From Humibacillus xanthopallidus (GTDB lineage Bacteria; Actinomycetota; Actinomycetes; Actinomycetales; Dermatophilaceae), in contig NZ_VFPM01000002.1 of NCBI RefSeq assembly GCF_006716675.1, positions 558,001 to 622,000 of the forward strand: a stretch of 64,000 bases of DNA. The letters are read 5' to 3'. The notes under the pieces were generated by a model. It saw nothing but the letters and a program-made list of their open reading frames with translations, had not been told where the DNA came from and did not search any database. How positions within the stretch are numbered: the stretch's first letter is position 1; the number at the start of each line of letters is the position of its first letter. Position numbers and translations under genes: made by a program. Positions 34,544 through 46,085 of the stretch are shown piece by piece.

Positions 34544-35178
34544 CAGCGGGCCCCCCGTGTCGGCGGCCGGTCGAGATCGAGGGGGTAGGCGAAGGCGTAG
34601 ACGGCGATGCGGCGGGCCTGGGGATTGCCCTGCCCGACGCGGCGATAACGCTCGATGAGCTCCCACATCTCGGCGCGCAGCTCCTGGAGGGCCTCCGCCG
34701 TGACGAGCACCGAGGCGTCGCTCGAGCCGCACGCGTCCTGCCAGTCGGTGGGCCACGTCGTCGACACATCGAGCCACTTGTCGTACTGCTCGCTGAAGTG
34801 CCTTGCGTAGTCGCGGGTCAGCCAGTTGAGGGCCGTCTCGGAGTCCTCGTCGCCGTCGAAGTCGCTCGGGTGCCACGAGTGGTACTCCGACGCCGCTCGC
34901 CACAGCCGCCGCTTGCCCTCGCCCTCCTCCGTGTCGCGCACGAGGCCGACGGACTCGAGCTTGCGCAGGTGGTAGCTCGTCGCGCCGGAGTTCGTGCCGA
35001 GCGTCGCCGCAAGGTCGGTGGCCGTCGCCGGCCCGCCGCGCCGGAGCGCGCCGAGCAGGCGCGAGCGCAGCGGGTGGGCGAGGACCCGCAGGCTCTCCGG
35101 CGTGAGCCAGAGGTTGTCGTCGTCGGGCGCCTGCGACGGGGGTGGTGCAGGGGTCTTTGCGGTGTCTCGTGCAGCCAT
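34543..35178 (-). CDS. ArsR-like winged-helix regulator of the MFS operon
   Basis: The 211-residue protein has an N-terminal winged helix (LTPESLRVLAHPLRSRLLGALRRGGPATATDLAATLGTNSGATSYHLRKLESVGLV, about residues 25-85). A C-terminal domain of about 120 residues rich in Trp and Asp may bind a ligand. It is the first gene of a two-gene operon with the transporter. The start is ATG at 35178 or 35187. The promoter region carries a perfect TGCACAA-GAG-TTGTGCA palindrome, a likely autoregulatory site. Confidence 0.85.
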   Translation of the reverse strand: MAARDTAKTPAPPPSQAPDDDNLWLTPESLRVLAHPLRSRLLGALRRGGPATATDLAATLGTNSGATSYHLRKLESVGLVRDTEEGEGKRRLWRAASEYHSWHPSDFDGDEDSETALNWLTRDYARHFSEQYDKWLDVSTTWPTDWQDACGSSDASVLVTAEALQELRAEMWELIERYRRVGQGNPQARRIAVYAFAYPLDLDRPPTRGAR

Positions 35179-35208
35179 ACTGTGCATAATACCTCTGCAC
35201 ACTACGTT

Positions 35209-35225
35209 TGCACAAGAGTTGTGCA
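35209..35225. promoter_or_regulatory. Perfect palindrome TGCACAA-N3-TTGTGCA
   Basis: TGCACAAGAGTTGTGCA lies about 30 bases upstream of the ArsR-like gene, inside an AT-richer stretch. The half-site TTGTGCA also makes up the large palindrome at 24028-24093. It may be the regulator's own operator. Confidence 0.6.
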
Positions 35226-35287
35226 CGTCCGCTCCGGCGCCAAGTCTTTGCAGGTCAGACTGCATTTTGCGCCCTCGCCTCGCCGAT

Positions 35288-35316
35288 TTGGGTGCGGGGA
35301 GCCGGACCCGTAAACT
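35288..35316 (+). promoter_or_regulatory. Likely housekeeping promoter of rplM-rpsI
   Basis: TTGGGT (35288-35293) and TAAACT (35311-35316) are separated by 17 bases, giving a good sigma-A-type promoter about 150 bases before rplM. The leader of roughly 140 bases between it and the start codon has no gene and contains one GGCATAC motif. Confidence 0.55.
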
Positions 35317-35463
35317 TGACCACTGTTGTGCCATACCGGCAACGAGCGCCCCGCCTCCCGACCTCCGTGCTGACCCAGCCGGAGCGAGACGGACGATCGG
35401 CGCGGGCCCGGCCCCACGGCATACACACCAGCTCGACCACACCAGCAACGAAGGCAGACTCCA

Positions 35464-35907
35464 TTGCGCACGTACACCCCGAAGCCCGGCGAGGTCACTC
35501 GCACGTGGCACGTCATCGACGCGACCGACGTCGTGCTCGGCCGGCTCGCCAGCCAGGCGGCCGTGCTGCTCCGCGGCAAGCACAAGCCGCAGTTCGCCCC
35601 GCACGTCGACACCGGTGACTTCGTCATCATCATCAACGCCGAGAAGGTCGCCCTCACCGGCGCCAAGCTCGAGCAGAAGAAGGCCTACCGCCACTCGGGC
35701 TTCCCGGGCGGTCTGCGGTCCACCTCCTACACCGAGCTGCTCGCCAAGAGCCCCGAGAAGGCCGTCGAGAAGGCCATCCGCGGCATGCTCCCGAAGAACT
35801 CGCTGGCCCGCCAGCAGCTGTCCAAGCTCAAGGTCTACCGCGGCGCCGAGCACCCCCACGCGGCCCAGCAGCCCGTCCCCTTCGAGATCACCCAGGTGGC
35901 GCAGTAA
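35464..35907 (+). CDS. rplM: 50S ribosomal protein L13
   Basis: The 147-residue L13 is an early 23S rRNA binder. [42 protein letters not shown] and [49 protein letters not shown] are diagnostic. The start is TTG at 35464, with GAAGGCAG upstream; no ATG or GTG fits the conserved N-terminus. It pairs with rpsI as in nearly all bacteria. Confidence 0.96.
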   Translation: MRTYTPKPGEVTRTWHVIDATDVVLGRLASQAAVLLRGKHKPQFAPHVDTGDFVIIINAEKVALTGAKLEQKKAYRHSGFPGGLRSTSYTELLAKSPEKAVEKAIRGMLPKNSLARQQLSKLKVYRGAEHPHAAQQPVPFEITQVAQ

Positions 35908-35941
35908 GCCCCCGGCTGCTGCGTAGAAAGCGACAAGACAC

Positions 35942-36445
35942 GTGACTGACATCGTGAACGAGGACGTCCTCGACACCGACGAGCCCGAGCTGACCGAGTA
36001 CACCTCGGAGTCCGACTCCTCCGTCACCGGCGAGCCGCGGCGCGCCCGTGAGGTCTCGACCCCCGGTGCCGCCACCGGCCGACGCAAGCAGGCCATCGCC
36101 CGCGTGCGCATCGTCCCGGGCACCGGCGAGTGGAAGATCAACGGCCGCACGCTCGACAGCTACTTCCCCAACAAGGTGCACCAGCAGATCGTCAAGGAGC
36201 CGCTGACGCTCCTCGAGCTCGACGGCTCGTACGACGTGCTCGTGCGCGTGCACGGCGGTGGCCCCTCCGGCCAGGCCGGCGCGGTGCGCCTCGGCGTCGC
36301 CCGCTCGCTCAACGGCATCGACGAGGAGCTCAACCGTCCCGCCCTCAAGAAGGCCGGCTTCCTCACCCGTGACCCCCGCGTCCCGGAGCGCAAGAAGGCC
36401 GGTCTCAAGAAGGCCCGCAAGGCTCCCCAGTACAGCAAGCGCTGA
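35942..36445 (+). CDS. rpsI: 30S ribosomal protein S9 with acidic N-terminal extension
   Basis: The conserved S9 domain starts near residue 40 with [32 protein letters not shown] and ends in [12 protein letters not shown], whose final Lys-Arg touches the P-site tRNA. The first 40 residues are acidic ([20 protein letters not shown]), an extension common in actinobacterial S9. The start is GTG at 35942. A terminator follows. Confidence 0.96.
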   Translation: MTDIVNEDVLDTDEPELTEYTSESDSSVTGEPRRAREVSTPGAATGRRKQAIARVRIVPGTGEWKINGRTLDSYFPNKVHQQIVKEPLTLLELDGSYDVLVRVHGGGPSGQAGAVRLGVARSLNGIDEELNRPALKKAGFLTRDPRVPERKKAGLKKARKAPQYSKR

Positions 36446-36470
36446 CCTGGCTGCTGCCGCAGTCTGCGCG

Positions 36471-36508
36471 AAGGCCCCCGAGCACTGCTCGGGGGCCTTC
36501 GCCCTTCT
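36471..36508. terminator. Terminator after rpsI
   Basis: AAGGCCCCCGAGC (36471-36483) pairs perfectly with GCTCGGGGGCCTT (36487-36499) around ACT, followed by CGCCCTTCTCC. The stem is symmetrical with A-rich and T-rich ends, so it can serve rpsI and the convergent gene. Confidence 0.8.
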
Positions 36509-36562
36509 CCGACGCGGTATGCCGTCAGGCGGGGTGTGCCGTCAGGCGGGGTCGCCGATCGC

Positions 36563-37732
36563 TCAGCTCACCGTCGGGTGGCTGAGGTCGCAGCGGTTGG
36601 TGTCGTTCGACCACGTCGCCTGCATCGGGTAGCTGCCGTTGCCCATGGTCACGTTCCCGGCGCCACCGGCGCTGCCCGGTGAGATCCACGCGCACTCGTC
36701 GGCGTTCTCCTCGCCGGAGTAGGTGCGCGAGGTCGTGTTCGTCCACCCACCGGCCGGGTTCTGGTCGGTGATGGTCTCGGCGTACTCGTGGCCCTCGACG
36801 ATCGTGTAGCCGTCGTCGGTGCCGGCAGCGCCGGTGTTGACGAAGTTCTGGCCGCAGCTCGTGCCCATGTCCATGACGTAGGGCATGTTGGTGAAGGCGA
36901 TGTCGCCGTAGGGGCTCGTCGAGCCGACGTAGGGGTCACCGTTGTAGTCGTGCCAGGCGCAGAACTGCCCGGACGCCGTGTTGAAGCCATCGGGGTGGGT
37001 GCCGGTGGGCGAGAGGATGACGTACTGCGCGTCCCGGTTGCTGGCGGCTGTCGTGTTGGTGAAGTGCCCTGCGGCCCTCACCGCCTCGTCACCGAGCTGC
37101 TTCGCCGTCGCGTTCGCCGGGGAGGGGACAGCGTTGTCGTACCAGACGCCGGCAAGAGCGCCGCCGGTCGGGTAGAGCACGTGGGCCGCGCCGGTCGGGC
37201 ACGAGGTCATGCCCTTGGTCACGAGCGGGCCGTCGCAGTACTGCGTCATGACCCCGGACCAGGCCTCGCCGCCGGTGCCGAGTCCCTTGAAGAGCTTCTG
37301 GACCACAGGAGCACCGGACTTCGGGTCGCCGGTGAAGGTGAGGTTGCCCCCGGCATCGGTGCCCTGCGTGCCCCACTGGCTGCCGTAGAAGACGAGGTAG
37401 ACCTTCTCGGTGCCGCCGCTCGTCACGCCGATGCCGTCGACGCCGCCGCCGTAGGAGAGCGTCTTGGACGCGGTGGGCCTCGCCCCCTTGGTCTGGGCCT
37501 CCCAGCGCTGCATCTGGGTGTTGAGCTCGCGGGTCGGGACGACGCCGTGCCGGTAGGGGTGGCCGTAGGCAGGGGAGTAGGGGTTGGTGACGGCGCCGGC
37601 CGTCGTGCTGCCGGTGCTCGCCGGCGACGCCGAGGCGGTGGTGGCGAGGGTCGCCGTCAGGGTCGCTGCCAGCGACAGGGCGGTGCAGGCGGTGACGGCA
37701 GCGGCGGTCATCCGCCGGGATCGAGAGCTCAT
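36563..37732 (-). CDS. Secreted protein with HEYAE metallopeptidase-like motif
   Basis: The 389-residue protein has a signal peptide (TAAAVTACTALSLAATLTATLATTASA) cleaved near residue 36. The mature part is rich in Gly, Thr and Asn and contains several cysteines. A VEGHEYAETITDQNPAGGW segment near residue 310 has the HExxE pattern, also seen in related Streptomyces secreted proteins and the plant EXORDIUM family. It may be a metalloprotease, but this is unproven. The start is ATG at 37732. It is convergent with rpsI. Confidence 0.75.
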   Translation of the reverse strand: MSSRSRRMTAAAVTACTALSLAATLTATLATTASASPASTGSTTAGAVTNPYSPAYGHPYRHGVVPTRELNTQMQRWEAQTKGARPTASKTLSYGGGVDGIGVTSGGTEKVYLVFYGSQWGTQGTDAGGNLTFTGDPKSGAPVVQKLFKGLGTGGEAWSGVMTQYCDGPLVTKGMTSCPTGAAHVLYPTGGALAGVWYDNAVPSPANATAKQLGDEAVRAAGHFTNTTAASNRDAQYVILSPTGTHPDGFNTASGQFCAWHDYNGDPYVGSTSPYGDIAFTNMPYVMDMGTSCGQNFVNTGAAGTDDGYTIVEGHEYAETITDQNPAGGWTNTTSRTYSGEENADECAWISPGSAGGAGNVTMGNGSYPMQATWSNDTNRCDLSHPTVS

Positions 37733-37999
37733 GAAGGTCCTTCCCGAAGAGCCCCGCATGCGTGCGGGGGAATGGGCTCATCGTCGTGCCGACCGTCTGG
37801 GAATGGGATGTGTGCGACCTGCCAGTTCCCGGGGTGCGTCATGGGCGGAAGTGTCCAGCAGTGAGCGAAATGCGCGTGTTCGCCCACAGGCGGCTCTCAC
37901 GGACCGCCGAGGTGGCTCGGAGGTGCCGTGGGGGTATCGTCGTCCGAGCACATGTTCCGGGCGGCCGACCGCGGCGCCTCATCGGGAAGGCACACCAGC
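37733..37999. other. Divergent gap between the secreted protein gene and glmM
   Basis: This 267-base region must carry promoters for both flanking genes. I see no strong repeats in it. A GGTATCGT sequence at about 37932 could be part of a glmM promoter. The glmM ribosome binding site GGGAAGG is at its right end. Confidence 0.4.
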
Positions 38000-39346
38000 G
38001 TGGCTCGACTCTTCGGCACGGACGGCGTCCGTGGTGTGGCAAACCAGGACATCACGGCTGAGCTCGCCCTCGACCTCTCGGTCGCGGCGGCCCACGTGCT
38101 CGCCGAGGTGGGCGCATTCAACGGTCACCGTCCCGTCGCGGTCGTCGGGCGCGACCCCCGAGCCTCGGGCGAGTTCCTCGCCGCGGCGACGGTCGCGGGT
38201 CTGGCGTCGGCGGGCGTCGACGTGCGCGACGCCGGCGTGCTGCCGACCCCGGCCATCGCCTATCTCGTCGCAGAGCAGGACGCCGACCTCGGCGCGATGC
38301 TCTCGGCCTCGCACAACCCCATGCCCGACAACGGCATCAAGTTCTTCGCCCGGGGCGGCCACAAGCTCGCCGACGACCTCGAGGACCGCATCGAGGGGCG
38401 CCTGCGCGAGCAGTGGGACCGCCCCACCGGCGCGGATGTCGGGCGCATCACCCGCCTCACCGACGGGGCCGACCGCTACGTCGCGCACCTGCTGTCCGTG
38501 CTGCCACACCGCCTCGAAGGACTGCACGTCGTCATCGACGCCGCCCACGGTGCTGCGTCGGAGGTCGCTCCCCGGGCCTTCCGCGAGGCCGGCGCCCGCG
38601 TCACCCTCATCGGCGGCGAGCCGGACGGTCTCAACATCAACGACGGCTACGGCTCGACCCACATCGAGCCACTCCAGGCGGCCGTCGTCGAGGCGGGCGC
38701 CGACCTCGGCATCGCCCTCGACGGCGACGCCGACCGGTGCCTCGCCGTCGATGCGACCGGACGACTCGTCGACGGCGACCAGATCATGGCCATCCTCGCC
38801 GTGGCCTTCAAGGAGCACGGCACGCTGCCCGGAGACACCCTCGTGGCGACCGTGATGTCCAACCTCGGGATGATCCAGGCCCTCGGCAGCCACGGCATCA
38901 AGGTGCTCCAGACGGCCGTCGGTGACCGCTACGTCCTCGAGGGCATGCGCGACGGAGGGTTCACCCTCGGCGGCGAGCAGTCGGGTCACGTCGTCATGCT
39001 CGACCACGGCACGACCGGTGACGGCACGCTCACCGGGCTCATGCTCGCCTCGCGGGTGGCCGCCACCGGCCGGCCCCTCGCCGACCTCGCCAGCGTCATG
39101 ACCCGCTTCCCGCAGGTGCTCGTGAACGTCAAGGACGTCGACAAGGGCGCCCTCGAGCACAACGCGGCGGTCGCCGACGCCGTGCGCACGGCCGAGAGCG
39201 AGCTCGGCGACAGCGGCCGGGTGCTGCTGCGCAAGTCGGGCACCGAGCCCGTGGTGCGGGTCATGGTCGAGGCCGCCGACACCGACCAGGCACGAGCCGT
39301 CGCCGACCGCCTCGTGGGCGTCGTACGCTCCGAGCTCGCGCTCTGA
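38000..39346 (+). CDS. glmM: Phosphoglucosamine mutase
   Basis: The 448-residue enzyme converts glucosamine-6-phosphate to glucosamine-1-phosphate for UDP-GlcNAc and peptidoglycan. [11 protein letters not shown] is the N-terminal signature. The phosphorylated serine is S104 in [26 protein letters not shown] holds the magnesium. [14 protein letters not shown] is the C-terminal phosphate-binding loop. The GTG start at 38000 fits the family; the open frame upstream has no homology. The rplM-rpsI-glmM order is common in actinobacteria. Confidence 0.96.
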   Translation: MARLFGTDGVRGVANQDITAELALDLSVAAAHVLAEVGAFNGHRPVAVVGRDPRASGEFLAAATVAGLASAGVDVRDAGVLPTPAIAYLVAEQDADLGAMLSASHNPMPDNGIKFFARGGHKLADDLEDRIEGRLREQWDRPTGADVGRITRLTDGADRYVAHLLSVLPHRLEGLHVVIDAAHGAASEVAPRAFREAGARVTLIGGEPDGLNINDGYGSTHIEPLQAAVVEAGADLGIALDGDADRCLAVDATGRLVDGDQIMAILAVAFKEHGTLPGDTLVATVMSNLGMIQALGSHGIKVLQTAVGDRYVLEGMRDGGFTLGGEQSGHVVMLDHGTTGDGTLTGLMLASRVAATGRPLADLASVMTRFPQVLVNVKDVDKGALEHNAAVADAVRTAESELGDSGRVLLRKSGTEPVVRVMVEAADTDQARAVADRLVGVVRSELAL

Positions 39347-39440
39347 CGGGGGACCCCGCCGGACGGCATACGGCAACGGGGTGGGCCGACGGCCGGCGCG
39401 AATGTGAGTTGCGGCCCCCGCGGCCCTAGAGTTCTCCCAC

Positions 39441-41390
39441 GTGACTGTGACCCGAGGGGCTCGTACCCCGTTCATGCGCTGGTTCCTGGATGCCGAGGAG
39501 CCGGACCCGGGCGGCTACTACGAGGGCGAGCGCGAAGCGGTCGCGAACCGCCACGTGCAGCCGTGGTGGCGCGTCATGTGCCTGACCGGTGTCGACTACT
39601 TCTCGACGCTCGGCTACCAGCCGGGCATCGCAGCGCTCGCCGCGGGTGCGCTCTCTCCGATCGCGACGCTCGTGCTCGTGCTCATCACCCTCTTCGCGGC
39701 GCTGCCGATGTACCGGCGCGTGGCGACGGAGAGCCCGCACGGCGACGGCAGCCTCTCGATGCTCGAGCGCCTGCTCGCCTACTGGCCGAGCAAGGTGCTC
39801 GTGCTCTCGCTCATCGGCTTCGTCGCGACCGGCTTCATCATCACGATCACGCTGTCGGCGGCCGACGCGACCGCGCACCTCGTGGAGAACCCCTTCCTGC
39901 ACGACGCGCTGACCGGCCGGCAGGTGCCGGTGACGTTGCTGCTGCTCGTCATGCTCGCGGCCGTCTTCCTCAAGGGCTTCAAGGAGGCCATCGGGGTCGC
40001 GGTCGTGCTCGTCGTGCTCTACCTCGGCCTCAGCCTCGTCGTCATCGGTCGGGCCGCCCTCGAGGTTGTGCGGCAGCCGAGCCTGCTGGGCGACTGGACC
40101 CAGGCCATGACGCTGGAGCACTCGGCGCCGTTCGGCATCATCGGCGCTGCGCTGCTCGTCTTCCCGGCCCTGGCACTGGGTCTGTCCGGCTTCGAGACCG
40201 GCGTCGTCGTCATGCCCCTCGTCAAGGGCGACCCGACGGACACCGAGGCCGCGCCGACCGGCCGCATCCGCAACGCGAAGAAGCTGCTCACCGCCGCCGC
40301 GCTCATCATGAGCGTCATGCTCATCGGCAGCTCGCTCGTGACGACGCTGCTCATCCCGCACGAGCAGTTCGAGCCCGGCGGCGAGGCGAACGGCCGCGCT
40401 CTCGCCTACCTCGCGCACGGGCTCTTCGGCGACGGCTTCGGGACGGTCTACGACGCCTCGACGATCGGCATCCTGTGGTTCGCCGGCGCGTCCGCCATGG
40501 CGGGGCTGCTCAACATCGTGCCGCGCTACCTCCCGCGCTACGGAATGGCCCCGGACTGGGCCCGCTCGACCCGTCCGCTCGTGCTCGTGCTGTCGTTCAT
40601 CGCTGCCGTCGTGACGCTCGCCTTCGGCGCGAGCGTCGACGCCCAGGCGGGGGCGTATGCGACGGGTGTGCTCGCGCTCATGACCTCGGCCGCGATCGCG
40701 GTCTTCCTCACGGAGTGGCGCCGGGGACACCACCGCGCCGGCGCGTTCTTCGCCGTCGTCAGCGCCATCTTCATCTACACCTTCGGCGTCACGGTCATCG
40801 AGCGGCCGGGTGGCCTCATCATCGCCTCGATCTTCATCGCGATCATCGTCGTCATCAGCGTCTGGTCGCGCATCGCCCGCTCCACGGAGCTGCGGGTGCA
40901 GCAGGTCACCTACGACGACGCCGCGCTGACCCTGCTCGAGGAGGCCGCCGCGGGGCTGCAGCCGGTGCGCTTCATCGCCAACAAGCGCCAGGCGGGCGAC
41001 GAGGACGAGTACCGCAACAAGCTCATGGTCGTGCGGTCGAGCAACCACCTCAGTGCCCCCGGCGCCATCTTCCTCGAGGTGGCGATCAGCGACGCGAGCG
41101 ACTTCGAGACCACGGTGGCGGTCACGGCGGACGTCGTCGACGGCTACCGGGTGCTCCGGGCGACCGGACCCTCGGTGCCGAACGTCCTCGCCGCCATCCT
41201 GCTCGACGTGCGCGACCGCATGCCCGCCCCGCCCCACGCCTACTTCGAGTGGAGCCAGAAGGGACCGGGCGAGAACGCGCTGCGCTTCCTCATCGCCGGG
41301 GAGGGCGACGTGCCGCCACTCACCCACGAGATCCTCCGGCTGGCCGAGCCCGACGACACGAGGCGCCCCCAGATCCACGTCGCCGGCTGA
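39441..41390 (+). CDS. APC superfamily permease with cytoplasmic C-terminal domain
   Basis: The 649-residue protein has about 12 membrane helices up to residue 475 (for example [46 protein letters not shown]). A soluble domain of about 170 residues follows ([28 protein letters not shown] to [15 protein letters not shown]). The layout resembles KimA-type potassium importers and related amino-acid permeases. The substrate cannot be decided. The start is GTG at 39441. Confidence 0.82.
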   Translation: MTVTRGARTPFMRWFLDAEEPDPGGYYEGEREAVANRHVQPWWRVMCLTGVDYFSTLGYQPGIAALAAGALSPIATLVLVLITLFAALPMYRRVATESPHGDGSLSMLERLLAYWPSKVLVLSLIGFVATGFIITITLSAADATAHLVENPFLHDALTGRQVPVTLLLLVMLAAVFLKGFKEAIGVAVVLVVLYLGLSLVVIGRAALEVVRQPSLLGDWTQAMTLEHSAPFGIIGAALLVFPALALGLSGFETGVVVMPLVKGDPTDTEAAPTGRIRNAKKLLTAAALIMSVMLIGSSLVTTLLIPHEQFEPGGEANGRALAYLAHGLFGDGFGTVYDASTIGILWFAGASAMAGLLNIVPRYLPRYGMAPDWARSTRPLVLVLSFIAAVVTLAFGASVDAQAGAYATGVLALMTSAAIAVFLTEWRRGHHRAGAFFAVVSAIFIYTFGVTVIERPGGLIIASIFIAIIVVISVWSRIARSTELRVQQVTYDDAALTLLEEAAAGLQPVRFIANKRQAGDEDEYRNKLMVVRSSNHLSAPGAIFLEVAISDASDFETTVAVTADVVDGYRVLRATGPSVPNVLAAILLDVRDRMPAPPHAYFEWSQKGPGENALRFLIAGEGDVPPLTHEILRLAEPDDTRRPQIHVAG

Positions 41391-41391
41391 G

Positions 41392-41463
41392 CAGTCGAGA
41401 GAGGACTCCGTCGGCCCAGGGCGCCCTCACCGCGCAGTCGAGAGAGCACTCCGTCGGGCCCCG
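41392..41463. repeat. Two direct copies of the TCGAGAGAGCACTCCGTCGG element
   Basis: CAGTCGAGAGAGGACTCCGTCGG at 41392 and CAGTCGAGAGAGCACTCCGTCGG at 41436 differ at one base, with a 44-base period. They fill the gap between two genes read in the same direction. The same element in both orientations is found at 42678-42821. Confidence 0.8.
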
Positions 41464-41486
41464 AGGGGGCTGGCAGACTCGTCCCC

Positions 41487-42665
41487 GTGAGTCACGTCAA
41501 CGTCGTGCCCTTCCGTCGCCGGATGCGGCCTCGCGACCCCCGTGAGACGCACCGGGTCGCGACGCCGCTCGAGCTGTTCTTCGACCTCGTCTTCGTCGTC
41601 GCGATCGCCAGCGCCGCGGCGGGCTGGCACCACGGTCTGGCGGAGGGCCACCTCGGCGACCTCGTCGGCTTCCTCATGGTCTTCTTCGCCATCTGGTGGG
41701 CGTGGATGAACTACACGTGGTTCGCCTCGGCCTATGACTGCGACGACGTCGTCTACCGCCTGCTGACCTTCACGATCATGTCGGGCTCGCTGCTGCTCGC
41801 TGCGGGCACGCCCGCCCTCTTCGCGACAGGCCAGTCGGGCCTCGTCGTCGCCGGGTATGCCGTCATGCGCTTCGCGATGGTCGCGATGTGGCTGCGCGCC
41901 GCGGCGAACCACCCGGAGGGCCGTCGCACGGCACTGTGGTATGCCGGTGGGATCGCGGCCGTGCAGGTGCTCTGGATCGGCCGCCTGCTGCTCGACGGTC
42001 CGGCTGTGCTCATGACGACGTTCTGGGCGCTCGTCGTGCTCGAGCTTCTCGTGCCCGTGCTGGCCGAGCGGCACGGTGTGACGCCCTTCCACCCGCACCA
42101 CATCGCCGAGCGCTATGCGTTGCTGACCATCATCGTGCTCGGGGAGGTGATCCTCGCGTCGGTGCAGGCCGTGCAGGGTGCGCTGGGGCAGGGGCGCCAA
42201 CCCGGGCTCGTGCTCGTCATCCTCGGAGGCCTGCTGACGGTCTTCGCCATGTGGTGGCTCTACTTCAAGCGAGACCACGCCGTGCTCTTCGCGGGCTCGA
42301 CCCGGGTCACGTTCGCCGTCGGATACGGGCACTACGCGATCTTCGCGTCGGTCGCGGCGACCGGAGCGGCGCTCGCAGCCGCGGTCGACGTCGTGCAGGG
42401 TGACGCCCACACCACCGCCCGGGTGGTCGGGCTCGCGTTCGCCGGGGCGGTCGCTGTCTACGTCTGGTCGCTCGCCGTGCTGCACGCAGCCGTCGACGGC
42501 GAGCGACGCGAGCGCCTCATCGGGGGAGTCGTCGGTGCCGTGGCGATCGGCATCGCGGCGGTGAGCACGTCGGTGGGGGCCACGGTGCTGTTCATCGGGA
42601 TCCTGCTCGCCCTCGCCGTCGCCCAGCACGTGTGGTCCGAGCGTGGCGCCGTCAGCGCAGCCTGA
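41487..42665 (+). CDS. Low temperature requirement protein A family membrane protein
   Basis: The 392-residue protein opens HRVATPLELFFDLVFVVAIASAAAGWHHGLAEG, the hallmark of the LtrA family, and has about 12 short membrane helices. A later conserved segment is HIAERYALLTIIVLGEVILASV. LtrA was named from a Listeria cold-growth mutant; the molecular function is not established. The start is GTG at 41487. Confidence 0.87.
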   Translation: MSHVNVVPFRRRMRPRDPRETHRVATPLELFFDLVFVVAIASAAAGWHHGLAEGHLGDLVGFLMVFFAIWWAWMNYTWFASAYDCDDVVYRLLTFTIMSGSLLLAAGTPALFATGQSGLVVAGYAVMRFAMVAMWLRAAANHPEGRRTALWYAGGIAAVQVLWIGRLLLDGPAVLMTTFWALVVLELLVPVLAERHGVTPFHPHHIAERYALLTIIVLGEVILASVQAVQGALGQGRQPGLVLVILGGLLTVFAMWWLYFKRDHAVLFAGSTRVTFAVGYGHYAIFASVAATGAALAAAVDVVQGDAHTTARVVGLAFAGAVAVYVWSLAVLHAAVDGERRERLIGGVVGAVAIGIAAVSTSVGATVLFIGILLALAVAQHVWSERGAVSAA

Positions 42666-42677
42666 CCACCCCCAGCC

Positions 42678-42821
42678 CAATCGAAAGAGCAATCCGTCGC
42701 CATGACCGTGGGACCCCGCGGGTTCGCACATGTGGGCGACGGATTGCTCTTTCGATGGGTGGGAGCCCGTCGGATTGCTCTCTCGATGGGTGGGGAGCCC
42801 GACGGAGTGCTCTCTCGATCG
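42678..42821. repeat. Four copies of the TCGAAAGAGCAATCCGTCG element, one inverted against three
   Basis: The first copy (42681-42701) is in one orientation. Three copies are in the other: about 42735-42755, 42768-42789 and 42797-42821. The first two form an almost perfect hairpin with arms over 20 bases and a 33-base loop. The block fills the gap between the convergent LtrA and carbonic anhydrase genes. It is the same family as the pair at 41392. Confidence 0.82.
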
Positions 42822-42823
42822 GG

Positions 42824-43339
42824 TCAGTCGACGCGGCGGAGCAGGCCCGTGTCCACGTCGTAGATGAAGCCCGCGGTCTCGACACCCTTCGCGATGAGCG
42901 GGTGGGTGCGGACCCGGGCGAGGTCCTCGCGCAGGGCCCGCTCCTGGTCGGCGATGGCGTGGAAGCTCATCCACGACGCGTCCTCGCCGGCGCTCGCGCC
43001 GACACGCTCGCGAAGCTCGGCCTCGCTGTTCGACGCCATGGCGCACCGGGTGTGCGGCACGACGAGGATGCGGTCGACGCCGAGCAGGTGGGTCGCGAGG
43101 ACGAGCGCCTCGAGGGCATCGCTGCCGACGCGGCCGCCGGGGTTGCGGAAGATCTTGGCATCCCCGGGCTCGAGGCCGACGAGGCGCAGCGGGTCGATGC
43201 GCGAGTCCATGCACGTCACGATCGCGACGCCGGCCTTGGCGATCCCGTCGAAGCCGGACAGGTCGAAGGCCTCGGCGTAGGCGCGGTTGGCTGCGATGAG
43301 GTCGTCGAAACCCTTGCCGGCAGTGGCGTTCTCAGTCAT
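42824..43339 (-). CDS. Beta-class carbonic anhydrase
   Basis: The 171-residue enzyme interconverts carbon dioxide and bicarbonate. The zinc ligands are C43 (in TCMDSRIDP), H96 and C99 (in VVPHTRCAM), with the Asp45-Arg47 dyad. FRNPGGRVGSDALEALVLATHLLGV is typical of the short beta-class proteins. The ATG at 43339 lies 14 bases downstream of the fumarase gene stop on the same strand, so they may be co-transcribed. Confidence 0.9.
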   Translation of the reverse strand: MTENATAGKGFDDLIAANRAYAEAFDLSGFDGIAKAGVAIVTCMDSRIDPLRLVGLEPGDAKIFRNPGGRVGSDALEALVLATHLLGVDRILVVPHTRCAMASNSEAELRERVGASAGEDASWMSFHAIADQERALREDLARVRTHPLIAKGVETAGFIYDVDTGLLRRVD

Positions 43340-43353
43340 TGCTGTCCTTTCGG

Positions 43354-45066
<1,713 letters not shown>

Positions 45067-45108
45067 GACACGCTCCTTGCGATCACGGGTGGGCTCGAGG
45101 TGAGGGCC

Positions 45109-45134
45109 GTATGCCGCCGAGCCCCGCGGCATAC
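45109..45134. repeat. Inverted pair of the GTATGCCG motif upstream of fumarase
   Basis: GTATGCCGC (45109-45117) and GCGGCATAC (45126-45134) are perfect inverted copies around eight bases. They lie about 45 bases upstream of the fumarase start, where they could act as an operator or simply be part of the window-wide motif set. Confidence 0.6.
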
Positions 45135-45140
45135 GACAGA

Positions 45141-45172
45141 CCCCTCCCAGCCTAGTGAACGGCTGGGAGGGG
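45141..45172 (-). terminator. Terminator of the sugar ABC operon
   Basis: CCCCTCCCAGCC (45141-45152) pairs with GGCTGGGAGGGG (45161-45172) around TAGTGAAC, a perfect 12-bp stem. It lies 50 bases after the last transporter gene on the minus strand and ahead of fumarase. No clear T-run is present. Confidence 0.65.
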
Positions 45173-45221
45173 ACGGGTCGCAGGTCCGCGGACGGACGCC
45201 GGTGGACGGACGTGGGGCGGG

Positions 45222-46085
45222 TCAGCCCTTGACGGCGCCCGAGGTCATGCCGCGGATCATGAACCGCTGGAGCGTGACGAAGACGATCATCGGCACGATG
45301 ATCGTGATGAACGCGCCGGCCGTGAGGAGCTCCTGGCCCTGACCCTGCGTGCCGAGCAGCTGCTGGAGCTTGACGATCACCGTCGTGTTCTCGCTCTTGA
45401 GGAAGAGCTTGGCGATGAGCAGGTCGTTCCAGACCCAGAGGAACTGCAGCGTCGCGAAGGCCGCGATGGCCGGGATGGACATCGGCGCGACGAGCCTCCA
45501 GAAGGTCTGGAAGTGGCTGCACCCGTCGATCTTTGCCGACTCGACGACGCTGCGCGGCAGGGTGCTCATGTAGTTGCGCAACGTGTAGATGCACAGTGGC
45601 ATGCCGAACCCGGTGTGGAGCAGCCAGACCGCGATGTACTGGCCGCTGATGCCGAGGCCGCGCGGACCGAGGATGTTGAGCATCGGCTGGAAGGCCACCT
45701 GGATGGGGACCACCATGACGGCGATGATGAGCAGGAAGAAGAACTCCTTGAACGGGAAGTCCATGAAGGTGAACGCGTAGGCGGCGAACGCCGCGAACAT
45801 GATGGGGATCACCGTGGCCGGGATGGCGACGACGATGCTGTTGATGAACCCCGAGCTGAGGTCGGCCCCGGTCCAGGCGCCGGAGTAGTTGGCCGTCGTC
45901 CACTCGGAGCTGAACGGGTGGAAGAGGGCCGTCCACCAACCTGACGTCGCGGCGTCGTCGCGCGTGCGGAACGACGTGACGAGCAGGCCGAGGGTGGGGA
46001 TGGTCCAGAGGATCGCGAGGATCGTCATGGTGACCATCGAGAACGGGCTCCTCGGTCGCCCGTCCTTCATCAGCTTGCGGCTCAT
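45222..46085 (-). CDS. Carbohydrate ABC transporter permease (MalG type)
   Basis: The 287-residue protein has six membrane helices and the EAA loop [25 protein letters not shown], which docks the ATPase. It ends with [15 protein letters not shown], the conserved MalG-family tail. It is the last gene of the operon. Its ATG overlaps the stop of the partner permease (ATGA). Confidence 0.92.
   Translation of the reverse strand: MSRKLMKDGRPRSPFSMVTMTILAILWTIPTLGLLVTSFRTRDDAATSGWWTALFHPFSSEWTTANYSGAWTGADLSSGFINSIVVAIPATVIPIMFAAFAAYAFTFMDFPFKEFFFLLIIAVMVVPIQVAFQPMLNILGPRGLGISGQYIAVWLLHTGFGMPLCIYTLRNYMSTLPRSVVESAKIDGCSHFQTFWRLVAPMSIPAIAAFATLQFLWVWNDLLIAKLFLKSENTTVIVKLQQLLGTQGQGQELLTAGAFITIIVPMIVFVTLQRFMIRGMTSGAVKG

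Noticed and set aside
34544..35215. Extension of the MFS frame upstream across the regulator gene
   Set aside because: The extended part overlaps the ArsR-like gene in another phase and looks like shadow sequence; the ATGA overlap at 34543 gives a natural start.
45067..46085. Fumarase as a longer protein fused to permease-like sequence upstream
   Set aside because: The upstream part is a wrong-phase reading of the ABC permease gene; a GTG with a good ribosome binding site at 45066 fits the family N-terminus.
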